NCBI GenBank assembly: GCA_920105805.1
Contig: CAKKTI010000233.1
Location: forward strand, 1-33,558
Reading direction: 5' to 3'
DNA length: 33,558 bases
Source of the DNA: Condylostoma magnum
Lineage: Eukaryota; Ciliophora; Heterotrichea; Heterotrichida; Condylostomatidae
Part shown: in pieces, positions 1 through 12,188 of the stretch
Layout of the letters: the number at the start of each line of letters is the position of its first letter
Numbering within the stretch: position 1 is the stretch's first letter
Translations under genes and position numbers: made by a program
The notes under the pieces: model-generated
What the model was told of the DNA's origin: nothing
The model's database searches: none
Seen by the model: only the letters and a program-made list of their open reading frames with translations

Positions 1-140
1 TACCAGTCAACCCGTAAGAGGGTAAAAGCTGAATTCAGGACGAGCAATTAATCAACAGCAAAAGAACTCAGGGTGCTGCAAGTAGTATAGGTAACTAGAC
101 ATTTGATAAATTGCAGTATACTTTCTAAAATGTTTAAAAA

Positions 141-1388
141 TCAATTTTACTTTTAAAACTCTACAAATGCCTTGGCCCTCTCCAAATCAACAACAATGAC
201 TGTGATATCATCAACAACATCAATTTCAAACTCCAGTCACTTCTACCAAGCCAGCTATGCAATTTAATCTGCTGCTTACATAACAGAGCTGCTTCTCTAT
301 ACTAAATCTACAACATCCTGGTCTTCTAAGAACTCCCAGACTCCATCACTACACAAAATCAGAAATGCATCTTCCTACTTCAACTCGCACTGCTGGATCT
401 CCGGCTCACAACTCACTCCAATATTCTAAGCAATTCTATCCCCGATAGCCCTGCTCATTGCCAGTCCCGGGAACTCTTTTCCCTTAGCAAACACCCTATA
501 AGGAATATCCCCTTACATTTTCTTGACCTCTCCATTATTCCTAACAATCCTCTCCCTTTCCTCCGGAATTTAAGGCTTATGGTCTCTGGTCAACCTAACG
601 GCTGTTAAACCTCTCTGATCCTTCTTAGCAAGTACACTTCTAGAATCCCCTACATGAGCACTATACAGCACCCCAGATTTGATATAATTCACTGTGGCTG
701 TAGAGCCGGAAATCAAGCAATCGTAATTAGAGCCAGGATGATCGCAATGCATTATAAGAGCCTCATTCACCTTTATAAAACTATGACTTAGAACCTTTTA
801 AGGCTCTGAGTCAAACTCACTGTTAGTAGTTATAAGCTTAGGAAGCATTGTATGTACAAAGTTAGACACGTCGTGTCCAAACGGCCCATGACCATCAAAT
901 ACACTGATTAGCAGTTGTCCCTGATCCACAACTACACAAAAATCGTCTTAATTTGGACTTTCCGGTTTTAGTCCCTTTTTGCAAGCAATTGCTACTCCTA
1001 TGTTACTAAGAAAGTTTTTATCAATGCTATCGCCTTCCTGCTTCATATTTTTATCTTCGAAGCCTTATTGGCGCTATGTAGAGGCCATTCCTTCAAAGAT
1101 TGCCCTGGATTTTATTAGCATTATGCTTCCCTGTTCTGGCTTCTCGTAGTTGAGGTTTACAGATTTTTGAAATTAGTTGTCATTTCTGTTATAGATTTCA
1201 AGCTAACTGTCTAATTATTTGGCCTCTTCTCCGTTAATCTTTCAAATGGAAAGACGTCGCCGAGATTTTGCATGGGGAATTGGGAAAGTGTTCTCGTTAG
1301 ATTGATTAGATTAAGAAGGGTGCTAGACTGCAGGGGTTTAATCCTCTTCTACTGTATTTATTGAAGATCTGTGTATACATACTCCCAT
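141..1388 (-). CDS. PP2C-family (PPM) Ser/Thr protein phosphatase, probably N-myristoylated
   Basis: About 415 residues, read with TAA/TAG=Gln and TGA=Trp. The PP2C motifs appear in order: NQDDFCVV, VFDGHGPFGHDV, GSTATV, AHVGDSRSVL, LTRDHKP, GLAMSRAIGD, LCSDGVWEFL and DDITVIVV. These supply the metal-binding Asp residues of FDGHG, SDG and DDIT, so the enzyme should be an active Mn/Mg-dependent phosphatase. The chosen ATG gives MGVCIHRSS, which has the Gly2 needed for N-myristoylation and a Cys that could be palmitoylated. Residues 41-47 read SRRRLSI, a basophilic kinase-type site. An in-frame TGA encodes Trp in the C-terminal helix before DDITVIVV. The end is ambiguous: TAA, TAA and TGA follow within five codons of the last conserved segment, and I used the TGA at 141-143. 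It lies downstream of, and in the same frame as, the CDPK gene at 1674-3203. The call is firm; the exact stop is not. Confidence 0.93.
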
Positions 1389-1673
1389 TTTTAAGGCTTT
1401 TATTATCTGTATATAAAATAAAGGAAGTAGATATTTACAGCTTTTGTATGCATTAGGAGTCTTTGAAAGCTGCTTTAGTTTTTATAGTATGAAGATGATT
1501 AGTATTTTTCTATGATTCTTAGTATAATAGTTAGGATTTATATTAAATATCTTTTGCATATGGAATAGTTATAATATATTATAAAAATCTATTAAATCAG
1601 TAATTATTCCTAATAAACTCTATAAATAAATCCAGTTAACAACAAACGATAAAGCAATTAGTAAAAATTATAA

Positions 1674-3203
<1,530 letters not shown>

Positions 3204-3255
3204 TTTTATTATAATTTCATTAGCATAAGTTTTGATTGTTTATAACAAAATATAA
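3204..3255. promoter_or_regulatory. 52-bp bidirectional promoter between two CDPK genes
   Basis: The ATGs of two divergent, acylated CDPK genes lie only 52 bp apart. The interval is AT-rich and must hold both 5' leaders and both core promoters. It contains ATATAAATG directly before the plus-strand start. That the pair shares a promoter is inferred from the spacing; no defined element is recognised. Confidence 0.5.
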
Positions 3256-4818
3256 ATGGGAAATTGCTGTGCTAAGCCAAAAAACTAAAAGCCTTCTAAT
3301 ACATAAAAGTCCCAAGAGCAACCAATTTCACTAGAACAGCTTAATTTAGAGGACTTTGGCATATATATACAAAAAGAAAGTAATTTCCACTCAGATATAC
3401 TACACAAGTATAAAATAGGTGATATAATAGGCTAAGGTAAGTTTGGAAACGTAAGAGAAGCAAGACAGGTAAATCACCACAGTCGTGTTTTTGCAGTAAA
3501 ATCAATTCCTAAGATGATGTTATAAGACGAGCTTTTTGTACTAAGACGGGAGCTGGTGATTCTGATGTAAATGGATCATCCGAATATAATCAAATTCTAC
3601 GAGGTTTATGAGGATTTCCGTTTTATCCACATAATAATGCAGCACTGTACCGGGGGTGAGCTATTATCCCGCCTGATTTCTAAAGGAAGTTATACAGAGA
3701 AGGAGGCGAGTGGACTGATGTTTAAATTAATGCTAGCTTGTAATTACTTGCACAAACAAGGAGTAGTTCACCGGGACATAAAGCCTGAAAATATAATATT
3801 TGAGAGCCAAGACGAGGATGCTGAGGTAAAAATCATTGACTTTGGACTTGCAAGTAAGTTTAGTAAAGGGGACTCTTTAAGCACCATTGCAGGGACTCCG
3901 TCGTATATGGCCCCTGAGGTTTTTCGACAGCGCTATGGTACAGAGTGCGATGTATGAAGTCTGGGTGTAATTCTGTACTTTCTGCTATCCGGGAAGCTTC
4001 CTTATGGTAAAGCTAAGAATTATGCGGAGTGGTATGATCTGATTATCAATAGTTCAATTGATTTCGAGGATAAATGCTGGGAAAGGGTTTCGGATAATGC
4101 TAAGGACTTGATATTGAGATTGTTGGATAAAGGAAGGGAGACTAGAATTACGTTAGATGATGCCTTGAAGCATGATTGATTCTAGTCTCCTATTGATCAG
4201 TTAGAAGTAGATAGTAAAGTGTTGTAGAGGCTGAGGAATTATTAAGCTAGTAGCGAGTTTAAGAACTAAGCTATGATGGTGTTAGTGCATAATGTTTCAT
4301 AGAACTAGATCAAGGAAATTGCTAATATTTTTAGGTAATTAGACACAAATCATACTGGGTATTTATCTGAATGCGAGTTGGAAGAAGGGCTGATGAGATT
4401 TGGAGTGATTCAGAATAATGATAATATTAAGAGTAAACTGTATACAGGATTAATGCAAAGCATGGATGTTATGGGGGATGGGAAGATCAATTATACAGAG
4501 TTTTTAATTGCTACTATGGATAAGAAGTTCATGTATGATGAAGAAATGCTTTGAGCCACATTCAGCTTTTTTGATTATGATAGTTCTGGACATATCACAC
4601 ACTAGAATTTTATTGATGCATTTAAGAAATTTGGAAGGTTATTGACTAAGGAGCATGTTGATTAGATGCTGGATCAGATCAATCATAATTATCAGCAAGG
4701 AATTAGCTTTGATTAGTTCAAAAGATTAATTCTAAGTGATGAGGAGCTAAGTTCACAGTTCTTATAATCTCGTGTAGTTGAGGAAGCTGCGGATTCTTAG
4801 TTAAATTAATTTTATTGA
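3256..4818 (+). CDS. Calcium-dependent protein kinase (CDPK), divergent paralogue, MGNCC start
   Basis: About 520 residues. MGNCCAKPK is a textbook myristoylation plus double-palmitoylation start. The kinase domain begins near residue 50 with GQGKFGNV, then AVKSIPK, VHRDIKPENI, DFGLAS, GTPSYMAPEVF and CDVWSLGVI (Trp=TGA), and ends at HDWF (Trp=TGA). The EF-hand lobe has three good loops, DTNHTGYLSECE, DVMGDGKINYTE and DYDSSGHITHQN. The fourth is degenerate (NHNYQQGISFDQ) and has lost position-1 Asp, so it probably binds no Ca2+. ATWAT-type residues between EF2 and EF3 again use TGA for Trp. The C-terminus is ambiguous: TAG 4798, TAA 4807 and TGA 4816 are all in frame, and I used the TGA. It is head-to-head with the other CDPK, and the next gene starts 39 bp downstream on the same strand. 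Confidence 0.94.
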
Positions 4819-4857
4819 TAGTGTTTTGGTGTAATTTGTATAAATTTTACAATAAAT

Positions 4858-6419
4858 ATGAATTCAACAAATATTCATAGTCTACTTGAAACTTGTGAGG
4901 GTAATTTCAACTCAGAACTTCTATTCTCCCATCCACTACCAACTGAGGTCACTAAAAAGTACTTAGACATGCGTTAAAAGGTTTTCAATCTCCAAGGCTT
5001 AACATCAAACATCTAAAAATTTACGCGAATGTAATAAATTGCGCATTCCTAATAAATGATGCATGTTGATGAGGAGGCTAAAAGCTCTAAGATATTAGAA
5101 ATTTTAATAAGAAGCAGTAAAATGAATTACAAGTACAGTTCAATTGTAACTAAAATATCAGGAATAATGGATAAACTGGTAAGAAAGGCAAGTTCCCTGT
5201 TAGATGGTGAAAAGGTGAAACTAACGGATGTGACGTTCTCAGAAGCTTAAACTCCTGCATATCTTATTCAGGATCCATTTTAATTAGATTAGGCAGATAT
5301 CATTGAATAAGAAGGAGAAAATTAGATTCAGGCTTTTAAATAGCAGTTTAAACAGCAGTAAAGCTATTTATACAAGTAATTAGATGATTTCAGTGATATT
5401 TTAAAGCAGTATATAAGCTCTATGGATAACCTCAAAAATGAGTACGCGACTGCTAAAATGTAGTCAAATTCTAGAGAAAGAGCTTTTAATGAGTAGATAA
5501 TCATGCTTGAATCTTAATTAGACTATTTTAAAGATAACTATGTTCATAAAGAGAATAAAATTGAAGTATTAGATGATCTTAGTTAAACATAAGAAGATGA
5601 AAGGCTAGATAAACTAGAATAAGAGAACTAATCATTGAAGAATTAGATATAGGAGCTATAGTAATAAAGTTATAGTAAACATTCATAATCAGATTAAGTA
5701 TATGAAATAATCTTAAGAATGCTGTATGAAATTATCAATCCTTTCTATATTTCTGAGATTACACTGTCCTCAAAGTACCATCCAGCTATTAAAAGTAGAA
5801 GCCATGAATTAGAGAAAATGCATAATAATGAAATATGAAAATCATTTTATCCAATTATACTGTAAACTGAAATGATTATACACTATGTCAAATCACTTAC
5901 TCAGTTTAGAATCATGCATTAGCAGCCTTATGAGGATTTTAGGAAGTTTGATTAGTTTTAAACAATTTCACATATAAAAGCTCGTTAAAGTAACATACCG
6001 ACTAAAATTATGCATAGGTATAAGAAGAAAAAGTTATAAAGAAGATTTTTAGAAAGCTCCAATAGTACAAGTAGCTTAAAATCTAAAGTAGTGTAAAATC
6101 AATCTCCGAGATATACAAAGCTATGTAATGACCGTTTAAGTCCTAAAGCAAAGTAGTTATTAATTGGTTTTTAGTAATGGATTTAAAACAGATTAATAGT
6201 CTTGCACTTGAAGTCCATAAATCAATATTAAAATTTATGTAGACTTTAATTAGACTAAATGTTTAATAATATTAGATATTATAAGCAAATATAGATAATC
6301 TGTAGGGAAATTTATATGAAGATTGAAATGCTTATTATAATCATTCGGAATAATTAATTACCAAATCATCACCTTATAATAGTAGTTTGTTAACATTTCA
6401 AGCTACATGCAAAGGTTAA
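4858..6419 (+). CDS. Coiled-coil protein of unknown function, probably with one small intron near 6140-6200
   Basis: The reading frame opens at MNSTNIHSLLETC and runs without ambiguity to about 6170. It is helical, with a Gln-rich coiled coil at about residues 150-275 (for example LEQENQSLKNQIQELQQQ), a more globular helical segment, and a basic Ser-rich tail (HRYKKKKLQRRF). Near 6174 the coding signal changes frame: a convincing helical stretch (MDLKQINSLALEVHKSILK onward) lies in another frame from 6177 to a TAA at 6417-6419. The frame shift equals an intron length of 2 modulo 3. Candidates are a 14-nt GT..AG at 6140-6153 or a 26-nt one at 6174-6199. A separate small gene starting at 6177 is possible but would leave no leader. 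I do not recognise the family. Confidence 0.6.
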
Positions 6420-6780
6420 TTTAATATCTGCCGTTTTATAAGTCTTTTATCTATTAAATTATTTTTGAAAGAATGGGATATAGACAATACATTTATTATA
6501 TATAATAATATATAACCTTATCCTATATTTTTTAAGCAACTATCATATAGCTGAAGTTATTTTCAATTATTAGTATTTAATATGCTTCTTGATTTCTACA
6601 TTTATTAAGAATTTTACAACTAAGACTTAAAATTTAAATATATCAACTTTTGTTTCCTTTAATCCTTTTGCTACCCTCCTAACTAAAATAAGTCTTTCCA
6701 ATTCTATTTAATATTGCCTTGCTTTTATATTTTATCTAGTTTTAAATTTGGTTATAAGTACATATATTAATTTCAAAAAT
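6420..6780. other. AT-rich intergenic stretch, no gene seen
   Basis: About 360 bp of very AT-rich sequence with runs such as TATATATAATAATATA. Because stops are sense codons, open frames mean nothing here, and none of the frames shows protein-like composition. It must hold the 3' end of the upstream coiled-coil gene and the promoter of the gene at 6781. Confidence 0.55.
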
Positions 6781-8358
6781 ATGCTGAGACGATAGTTCTC
6801 TGTAATCATAAACTTTAACAAATCGTTTAAGGAGCTCACAGTATATCCCACTGCATTATATGGTATCTTCAGTTCAGTTGGAATAGGTAGATCTAATACA
6901 GCATATGATCTTCTGTACAAAAATAATCAAATTACAAGTGATCAAAATTTGTAAAAAGTCTATGTTGATTAATTTCCCTATGATGATATACAGTTTTAAA
7001 TAAGTCCTAAAACTGCAGATTTTACTGTCTGTTCAGCACTAAACAGTGATTATTAAGAAATACTTCAAAAGATCTTAAAATATAATGATTAATATTTTGG
7101 TTAAGATGCAATTCCTTTAAAACTAAGCTAGCTTATAGACTACTTTAATACTTATAGACAGTAATTACTATAGTATGATTAATTAATATAGGCTTTCAGC
7201 GATATTAGATTATCTTACCGTAATAAGGACTAAAAGCTCTGGTAAAAGTCATTAGTTGAATTTCATTAATTCTGAGAAGCTGTTACTACTCTAGAAAGCT
7301 TAAATAGCTCAGAAAAGTAGAATATGCATCCTAGTTCTATAGAATATAGCTTTAATTATCATTTTAATGATCCTACAATTCAGTTAAGTTTTCTTATGTC
7401 GGAACCTTAGCATGATTATAAGGCTTATTATGTGGATGACTTTAAAGATTGTGAGCAATGGAACCATATAATAGACCATTCATACTTATATACAAAGGAA
7501 TTTATTAGCAAAAATAAAGAAAACTTTGATTTTTCATCAGATTACTCATTTAAGTACTATTTATTAGATGAGATTCATTAGAAATTCAATTTAACATTTA
7601 CTTAATTTTATTGTATTTGTGAGTAATAAAAGGTAACCAAAAATTAATTAAAAGTACAGTTTATAAGATAATCTGCAGAGAAGATCTTTTAAATGTATAT
7701 GAAGAAAAATAAAAAGAGGTATATAAAACTTACAATAGATTAATCAAGAATTGAAAGTAAAGACAGTCTTATATTCTTAATGGACGAAATATCAGATAAT
7801 ATAGCAGCAGTTAGAAATGATTTATTAAGTGTATTTCATGAGTAAAGAAAAGAATATGTATATAAAGATATTGATAAATGGTCAGATATTGTTTGGCAAT
7901 AAATTTCATATACATAACTTCTCATATCTTACTATTTGCAGGTAGTTATTGACAGTCATAAAATTAGTTACTCGGCTTATTAAAACTCCTTGAAGGATTT
8001 TTAGAACGATAAAAGGGTTTAAAAGTACTAAGAAGAAATCATTCAAAGTGCGTTTAGAGCTTAGCCTAGTTCTGTACCTGCACAACTAACAGAGAAGATG
8101 CTTTTGGAGATTCTAGAAGATTTGATAGAAATGAGAGCTGAGAATTAGTAGTAATTTACTGCAGATAGTCAGATGGATAAAAATATTTATGAATAGTACT
8201 GAAATATAGATTATATTTGATATAACTACGGATATACAGAGTGTGAAATATAAGCGGCAATTCTGTAGTATGATATCGAGTATAATCCGGATTGGAAGCA
8301 TATTAAAGATAGGATCAATCTAGTTTATGGTATAATTAACTATACTGGCTTTCTTTAG
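6781..8358 (+). CDS. Conserved-looking orphan protein, possible mitochondrial targeting start
   Basis: About 525 residues in a single frame with steady protein-like composition. It is hydrophilic and rich in Tyr, Gln, Asp and Lys, with predicted helices. The start MLRRQFSVIINFNKSFKEL is Arg/Ser/Phe-rich and free of acidic residues for the first 17 positions, as in mitochondrial presequences; this is inference only. No domain is recognised. The body carries helical segments such as DNIAAVRNDLLSVFHEQRKE and a C-terminal Tyr/Trp-rich region that uses TGA for Trp. It probably ends after YGIINYTGFL at TAG 8356-8358; a TGA follows at 8371-8373. It is convergent with the zinc-finger gene on the minus strand. 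Confidence 0.6.
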
Positions 8359-8511
8359 TAATAATATTATTGATATTCATAGTGATAACATCTTAAATAA
8401 AACATAATTAAAAAATGCACTACTAGCATATAAATAGTTAATATTAGTAGTTTCATTGAAAAAATGATTCTTTATTAGTACTTAATTAGCTTATAGTGCC
8501 TACTAACTTGA

Positions 8512-9470
8512 CTATAAATGTGCTTTTTCATGCCTTTTCATATCATAAACTCTTTTAAAAACCTTACTACAAACTTAGCATTGATAAGACTTATCATTAC
8601 TATGAATAACTTCATGACTTTATAATACATTTTATTAGTAAACATTCTATTACAAACATTACACTAAAACGGCCTTTCACCTGTATGTTTTCTCATATGA
8701 ACTGTAAAATGAAACTTCTATCTAAATTATTTACCACAAAGCTTACATTAATAAGGCATTTTATCAGAATGTAAAACCATGTGTTTTTTTAAGTAAGAAG
8801 CCTATTTGAAAGTATTTCCACAGACTGTACATTAAAAAGGTCTTTCATCACTATGAGTTTTAACATGATTATCAAGCATACTTCTATTCTTTCAAGCCTT
8901 TCCGCATATTTCGCATTCATAAGGTTTCTCAGCTTAATGTTGTATTATATGTTTGTTTAAATTTTCTTTCTTTGTAAATAATCTACAGCAAACTTTACAT
9001 GTAAGGGAGCTTACATCCTTATGAGAGAATAAATGATTTCGAAGGGTGCTTGAGTGCTTTAATGATTTAGAGCAGATTTCGCATTTAAAGGTTCTTTTAT
9101 TACTGTGAGAAAGCATATGGACATTTAGGTAACTTTTTGCTTTAAAGTTTTAGCTGCATATATTGCATTAGAAAGGTTTTTAATTTGAGTGTCTTTCTAG
9201 ATGGGTTTTTAGACCTTTTCTTGTTTTTAATTTCTTATTGCAGATTTGACAGAGGTGCATTTATTGTACTATTGACTGGATATCTTCAGGGTTTTATTGA
9301 GTAATTTTAGCAGCTAATGAGTCTTTACATAAGAGCAAATATTTAAGACTATTGCAAGGTATCTTGCCGTTTATCTATACATACTCACTTTCCTTTATTT
9401 TCTATAGAGAAATTTGAGAGGATAAATGATGTTAAAACCGTTCATTATCCTAATGCTTAGTTTAATTCAT
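8512..9470 (-). CDS. C2H2 zinc-finger protein, nine fingers, with a -1 frame change before the last two fingers' completion
   Basis: The start is MNQTKHQDNERFQHHL, followed by an acidic/Gln-rich leader of about 70 residues. Seven perfect C-x2-C-x12-H-x3-H fingers follow (for example CQICNKKLKTRKGLKTHLERH in 20-odd residues), with linkers of the S/T-x-K/R-P-Y/F type. Finger five has Trp (TGA) where Phe is usual. In finger eight the frame changes near 8619: the first half reads CNVCNRMFTNKMYYK and the second half (SHEVIH) is one base back. Together they give exactly C-x2-C-x12-H-x3-H, and finger nine follows intact. No intron can explain this without shortening the finger. A one-base deletion, a sequencing error or programmed -1 slippage at TAT-AAA-G are the options. 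Probable nucleic-acid-binding or transcription factor. The ATG is 33 bp after the upstream gene's likely stop. Confidence 0.88.
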
Positions 9471-9502
9471 TTTATATTAACACATAATTAAAAGAATATA
9501 AG

Positions 9503-10498
9503 CTAACTATTTTTCTCACATTCAAAAATCTCACCTTTTAGATGCACATGCAAATAATGGCTTTATCTATTATTTTTTTAATTAAACCTTTTGTCGCATC
9601 CTTTGTACTCACATTCAAAGGGTTTTTCTCCAGAATGAATCAATTAATGCACCTTATACCCTCTCACATACGTAAAAGACTTATTACAAATCTCACATCT
9701 CCATGGATGATTTTCAGAGTGTGTCCTTTCATGCATTTTACAGGCTCATTTATGCGGAAAATGCTTATCACATAAATAACACTTATAAGGCTTTTCCCCT
9801 GTATGATGAGCCATATGTTTTTCTAGATCAACATTTGTCTTAAAACAAATAGAACAAATCGAGCATTCAAATAATCTGTCGTGTAACCTTAAGTGTGTTT
9901 TTAAACAAGCTTTATTCTTGTAAGCCTATCCGCATATTTTGCACTTATAAGGCTGATCTTCTGTATGATTTTACCTATGGTCCTAAAATTAGCTTTTATC
10001 TGTAAATTCTTAGTCACAAATATCACAAATTAACTTCTTTATTTTAAAATGGTTTTAAGTATGTCTTTTAAGTGAGTACTAAAAGGAGAAAGCTTTACTG
10101 CAAATTTCACATTTAAAGGTTTTTCCTTTATGCACATTCATATGTAGATCGGCACTTCCTCGGTATTTAAACCGTTTTTCGCATATTTTGCACTTATACG
10201 GTTTTTCAGTTGAATGAATAATACCATGTCTTTGTAGTTTTGGCATGGAGTCAAAAAGTTTATGACATACATGGCATCTTACTTAGTTTTCCATAGGTTT
10301 ATTTGATTCCTTTTCAGTTTCTTATGACTGTTTTTATATAGCTGCTAATTCATCTTGTTATTAAGGATTTGACTTGCAATTATACTAGTTTATCTTTTCT
10401 TATATATTATCTAGAGACTCTCTTAGCTACTCTTAAATCAATGACTATAAAAATTAGTCTTGCAAATTAGCTTTACTACTAGGGCTAAGTTTTTTCAT
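9503..10498 (-). CDS. C2H2 zinc-finger protein, nine fingers
   Basis: About 331 residues. A Gln/Ser-rich N-terminal region of some 80 residues (MKKLSPSSKANLQDQFL) precedes nine fingers spaced 26-30 residues apart, such as CKICEKRFKYRGSADLHMNVH. Fingers two, seven and nine follow typical STEKPY, TGEKPY and SGEKPF linkers. The ninth finger is atypical, with C-x4-C spacing (CEYKGCDKRF) as in GLI/TFIIIA-type fingers. Trp in finger seven is TGA. The likely stop is TAG at 9503-9505. If that is read as Gln, the frame reaches a TGA at 9467-9469 that overlaps the ATG of the next zinc-finger gene. An alternative in-frame ATG lies two codons upstream at 10504. It is divergent from the 14-finger gene, with 208 bp between starts. 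Probably DNA-binding; target unknown. Confidence 0.9.
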
Positions 10499-10706
10499 TT
10501 ACATTCAAAATTATATCTATAAAATTAAATATCTCACAACAGCCGTATATATTAGAGATATTACAAAAACAAGCTTGCAATAGTACTAAAATGCATATAA
10601 ATTGCCATGAAGCAGAATAATCTCTGTCATTATCATCTTAGAAATAAAGATGAAGTAAACAATTTATCTTGATAACGAGCCCTTCTAAAACTTCATAAAA
10701 CAGCAA
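10499..10706. promoter_or_regulatory. Divergent intergenic region between two zinc-finger genes
   Basis: Two C2H2 genes start head-to-head from this 208-bp AT-rich interval, so it must carry both promoters. No specific element is recognised. Confidence 0.4.
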
Positions 10707-12101
10707 ATGCTTTTAAGCAAATATCGAGAGGAAAGTCAAGCTTCTTAATAACCGTTAATCCCTTGCACAAATTAGTTCTATAATCCAGTTAAACATGAAC
10801 CTTTAGAGGCTAAACAACCCTATTTCCAGGATTTTGACTACCCAATTTATACTAAGTAAAAAATCAAGTACAACTGCACGAAATGTGATAAATAATACAG
10901 ATCACAATAAGCTTTAAGAAATCACTTATTAACCCATACTTCAAAAAGACCCTATGAATGCTCAATATGTAGTAAAAGCTTTAAATAGAAAAGCCACTTA
11001 TAGAGCCATATGCTTTCCCATAGTGACAAAAGGACCTTTAAGTGTAAAATTTGCTAATAAACCTTTAAATATAGAAGTGCTTTGTGAAAACATATGCTAA
11101 CTCATACTGATGACAATTCACTAACTTGTGAAATTTGCTGTAAATTTTTCACTGAAGATAAAACACTGGAAAAACATATGGAGAATCACAGTATTGATGG
11201 CTCTTGGTAATGTAGAGTATGCAATAAACAATGCAGATCTAGAAGTGGCCTAAGCCTGCATATGGTGTCCCATACAGACTAAAAACCAGTACAGTGCTAA
11301 GAATGTGGGAAATTTTTTAAAAGAGAGAATCATTTAAAGGTTCACATGCTGCAACATACTAACTAGACTCGATTTAACTGCGAAATATGCGGAAAAGGGT
11401 TTTACTACAGAAGTTATTTAAATACTCACATGCAGACTCATTAAAGCCAAAAGACTTTGTAGTGTGAAACGTGTGGAAAGCTATTTGGACATGAGAAAAG
11501 TCTAAGACAGCATATGCTCGCTCATGCAGGTATTAAACCCTTTTAATGCGAAATCTGTGGGAAAGGATATAGATCAGATAAAGGATTCAAAATACACATG
11601 GTAAATCATTAGAGTGACTAGCCTTAAACATGCTAAATATGTGGAAAAGTTACAAAAAATCAGTATTAATTTCAACTTCATATAAAAAATCATGAGTAAA
11701 ACAAAAACTTTAAATGTGAAATATGCCAAAAGGACTTTTTAACTAGTTCATATCTATAAAGACATATGGAATGTCACTAAGAAGAAAGACCGTTTTCCTG
11801 CCATATATGCGGAGCATTCTTCAAAACTTAAAGATGTGTTAAGTAGCATTTAGTTACTCATAATAATACAAAAAACTTTTATTGTGATATTTGTGGGAAA
11901 TAGTTCAAGAATAAATACACTTTAAAAACTCATAAAACTCTACATGTTGGAAGCAATATTATGATAGAATGTAAAATCTGTAAGCAATAGGTGGAATCTG
12001 GGAAAAACTTTGAACTGCATAAGCTAATGCACGTGATAAAAAGCTAGAATATTTAATACGAATCTGGGCGAAATCTTAACAACGAAATTATTAGATATTA
12101 A
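10707..12101 (+). CDS. C2H2 zinc-finger protein, fourteen fingers
   Basis: The start MLLSKYREESQ leads into about 60 residues without fingers, then fourteen tandem C2H2 fingers up to about 12030. Most have the C-x2-C-x12-H-x3-H pattern and the 'HM..H' second half (CKICQQTFKYRSALWKHM, CEICGKGFYYRSYLNTHM). The last finger is diverged (CKICKQQVESGKNFELH). Gln in the linkers and fingers is often TAA or TAG, and Trp in finger three is TGA. The stop is uncertain: in-frame TAG 12045, TAA 12054 and TAA 12099 follow, but no TGA appears before the frame runs deep into the convergent ARM-like gene. A TAA/TAG stop is therefore required, and I give the outermost of the three. Probably a sequence-specific DNA-binding protein. 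With the two minus-strand neighbours it forms a local cluster of 32 fingers. Confidence 0.9.
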
Positions 12102-12188
12102 AATTTTATTTACATAAGATATAAAGATAATTTTTCTGTATGTAGCGATTTCTTTTGTCCTAATTTAATAATAAAAATAGTTAAAAAG

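Noticed and set aside
6177-6419. A separate small gene starting at ATG 6177
   Set aside because: It would begin 2 bp after the upstream stop with no leader. A small intron in one gene explains the frame change better, although this is not proven.
9542-9775. Plus-strand open frame over the middle zinc-finger gene
   Set aside because: It is the complement of perfectly spaced C2H2 fingers.
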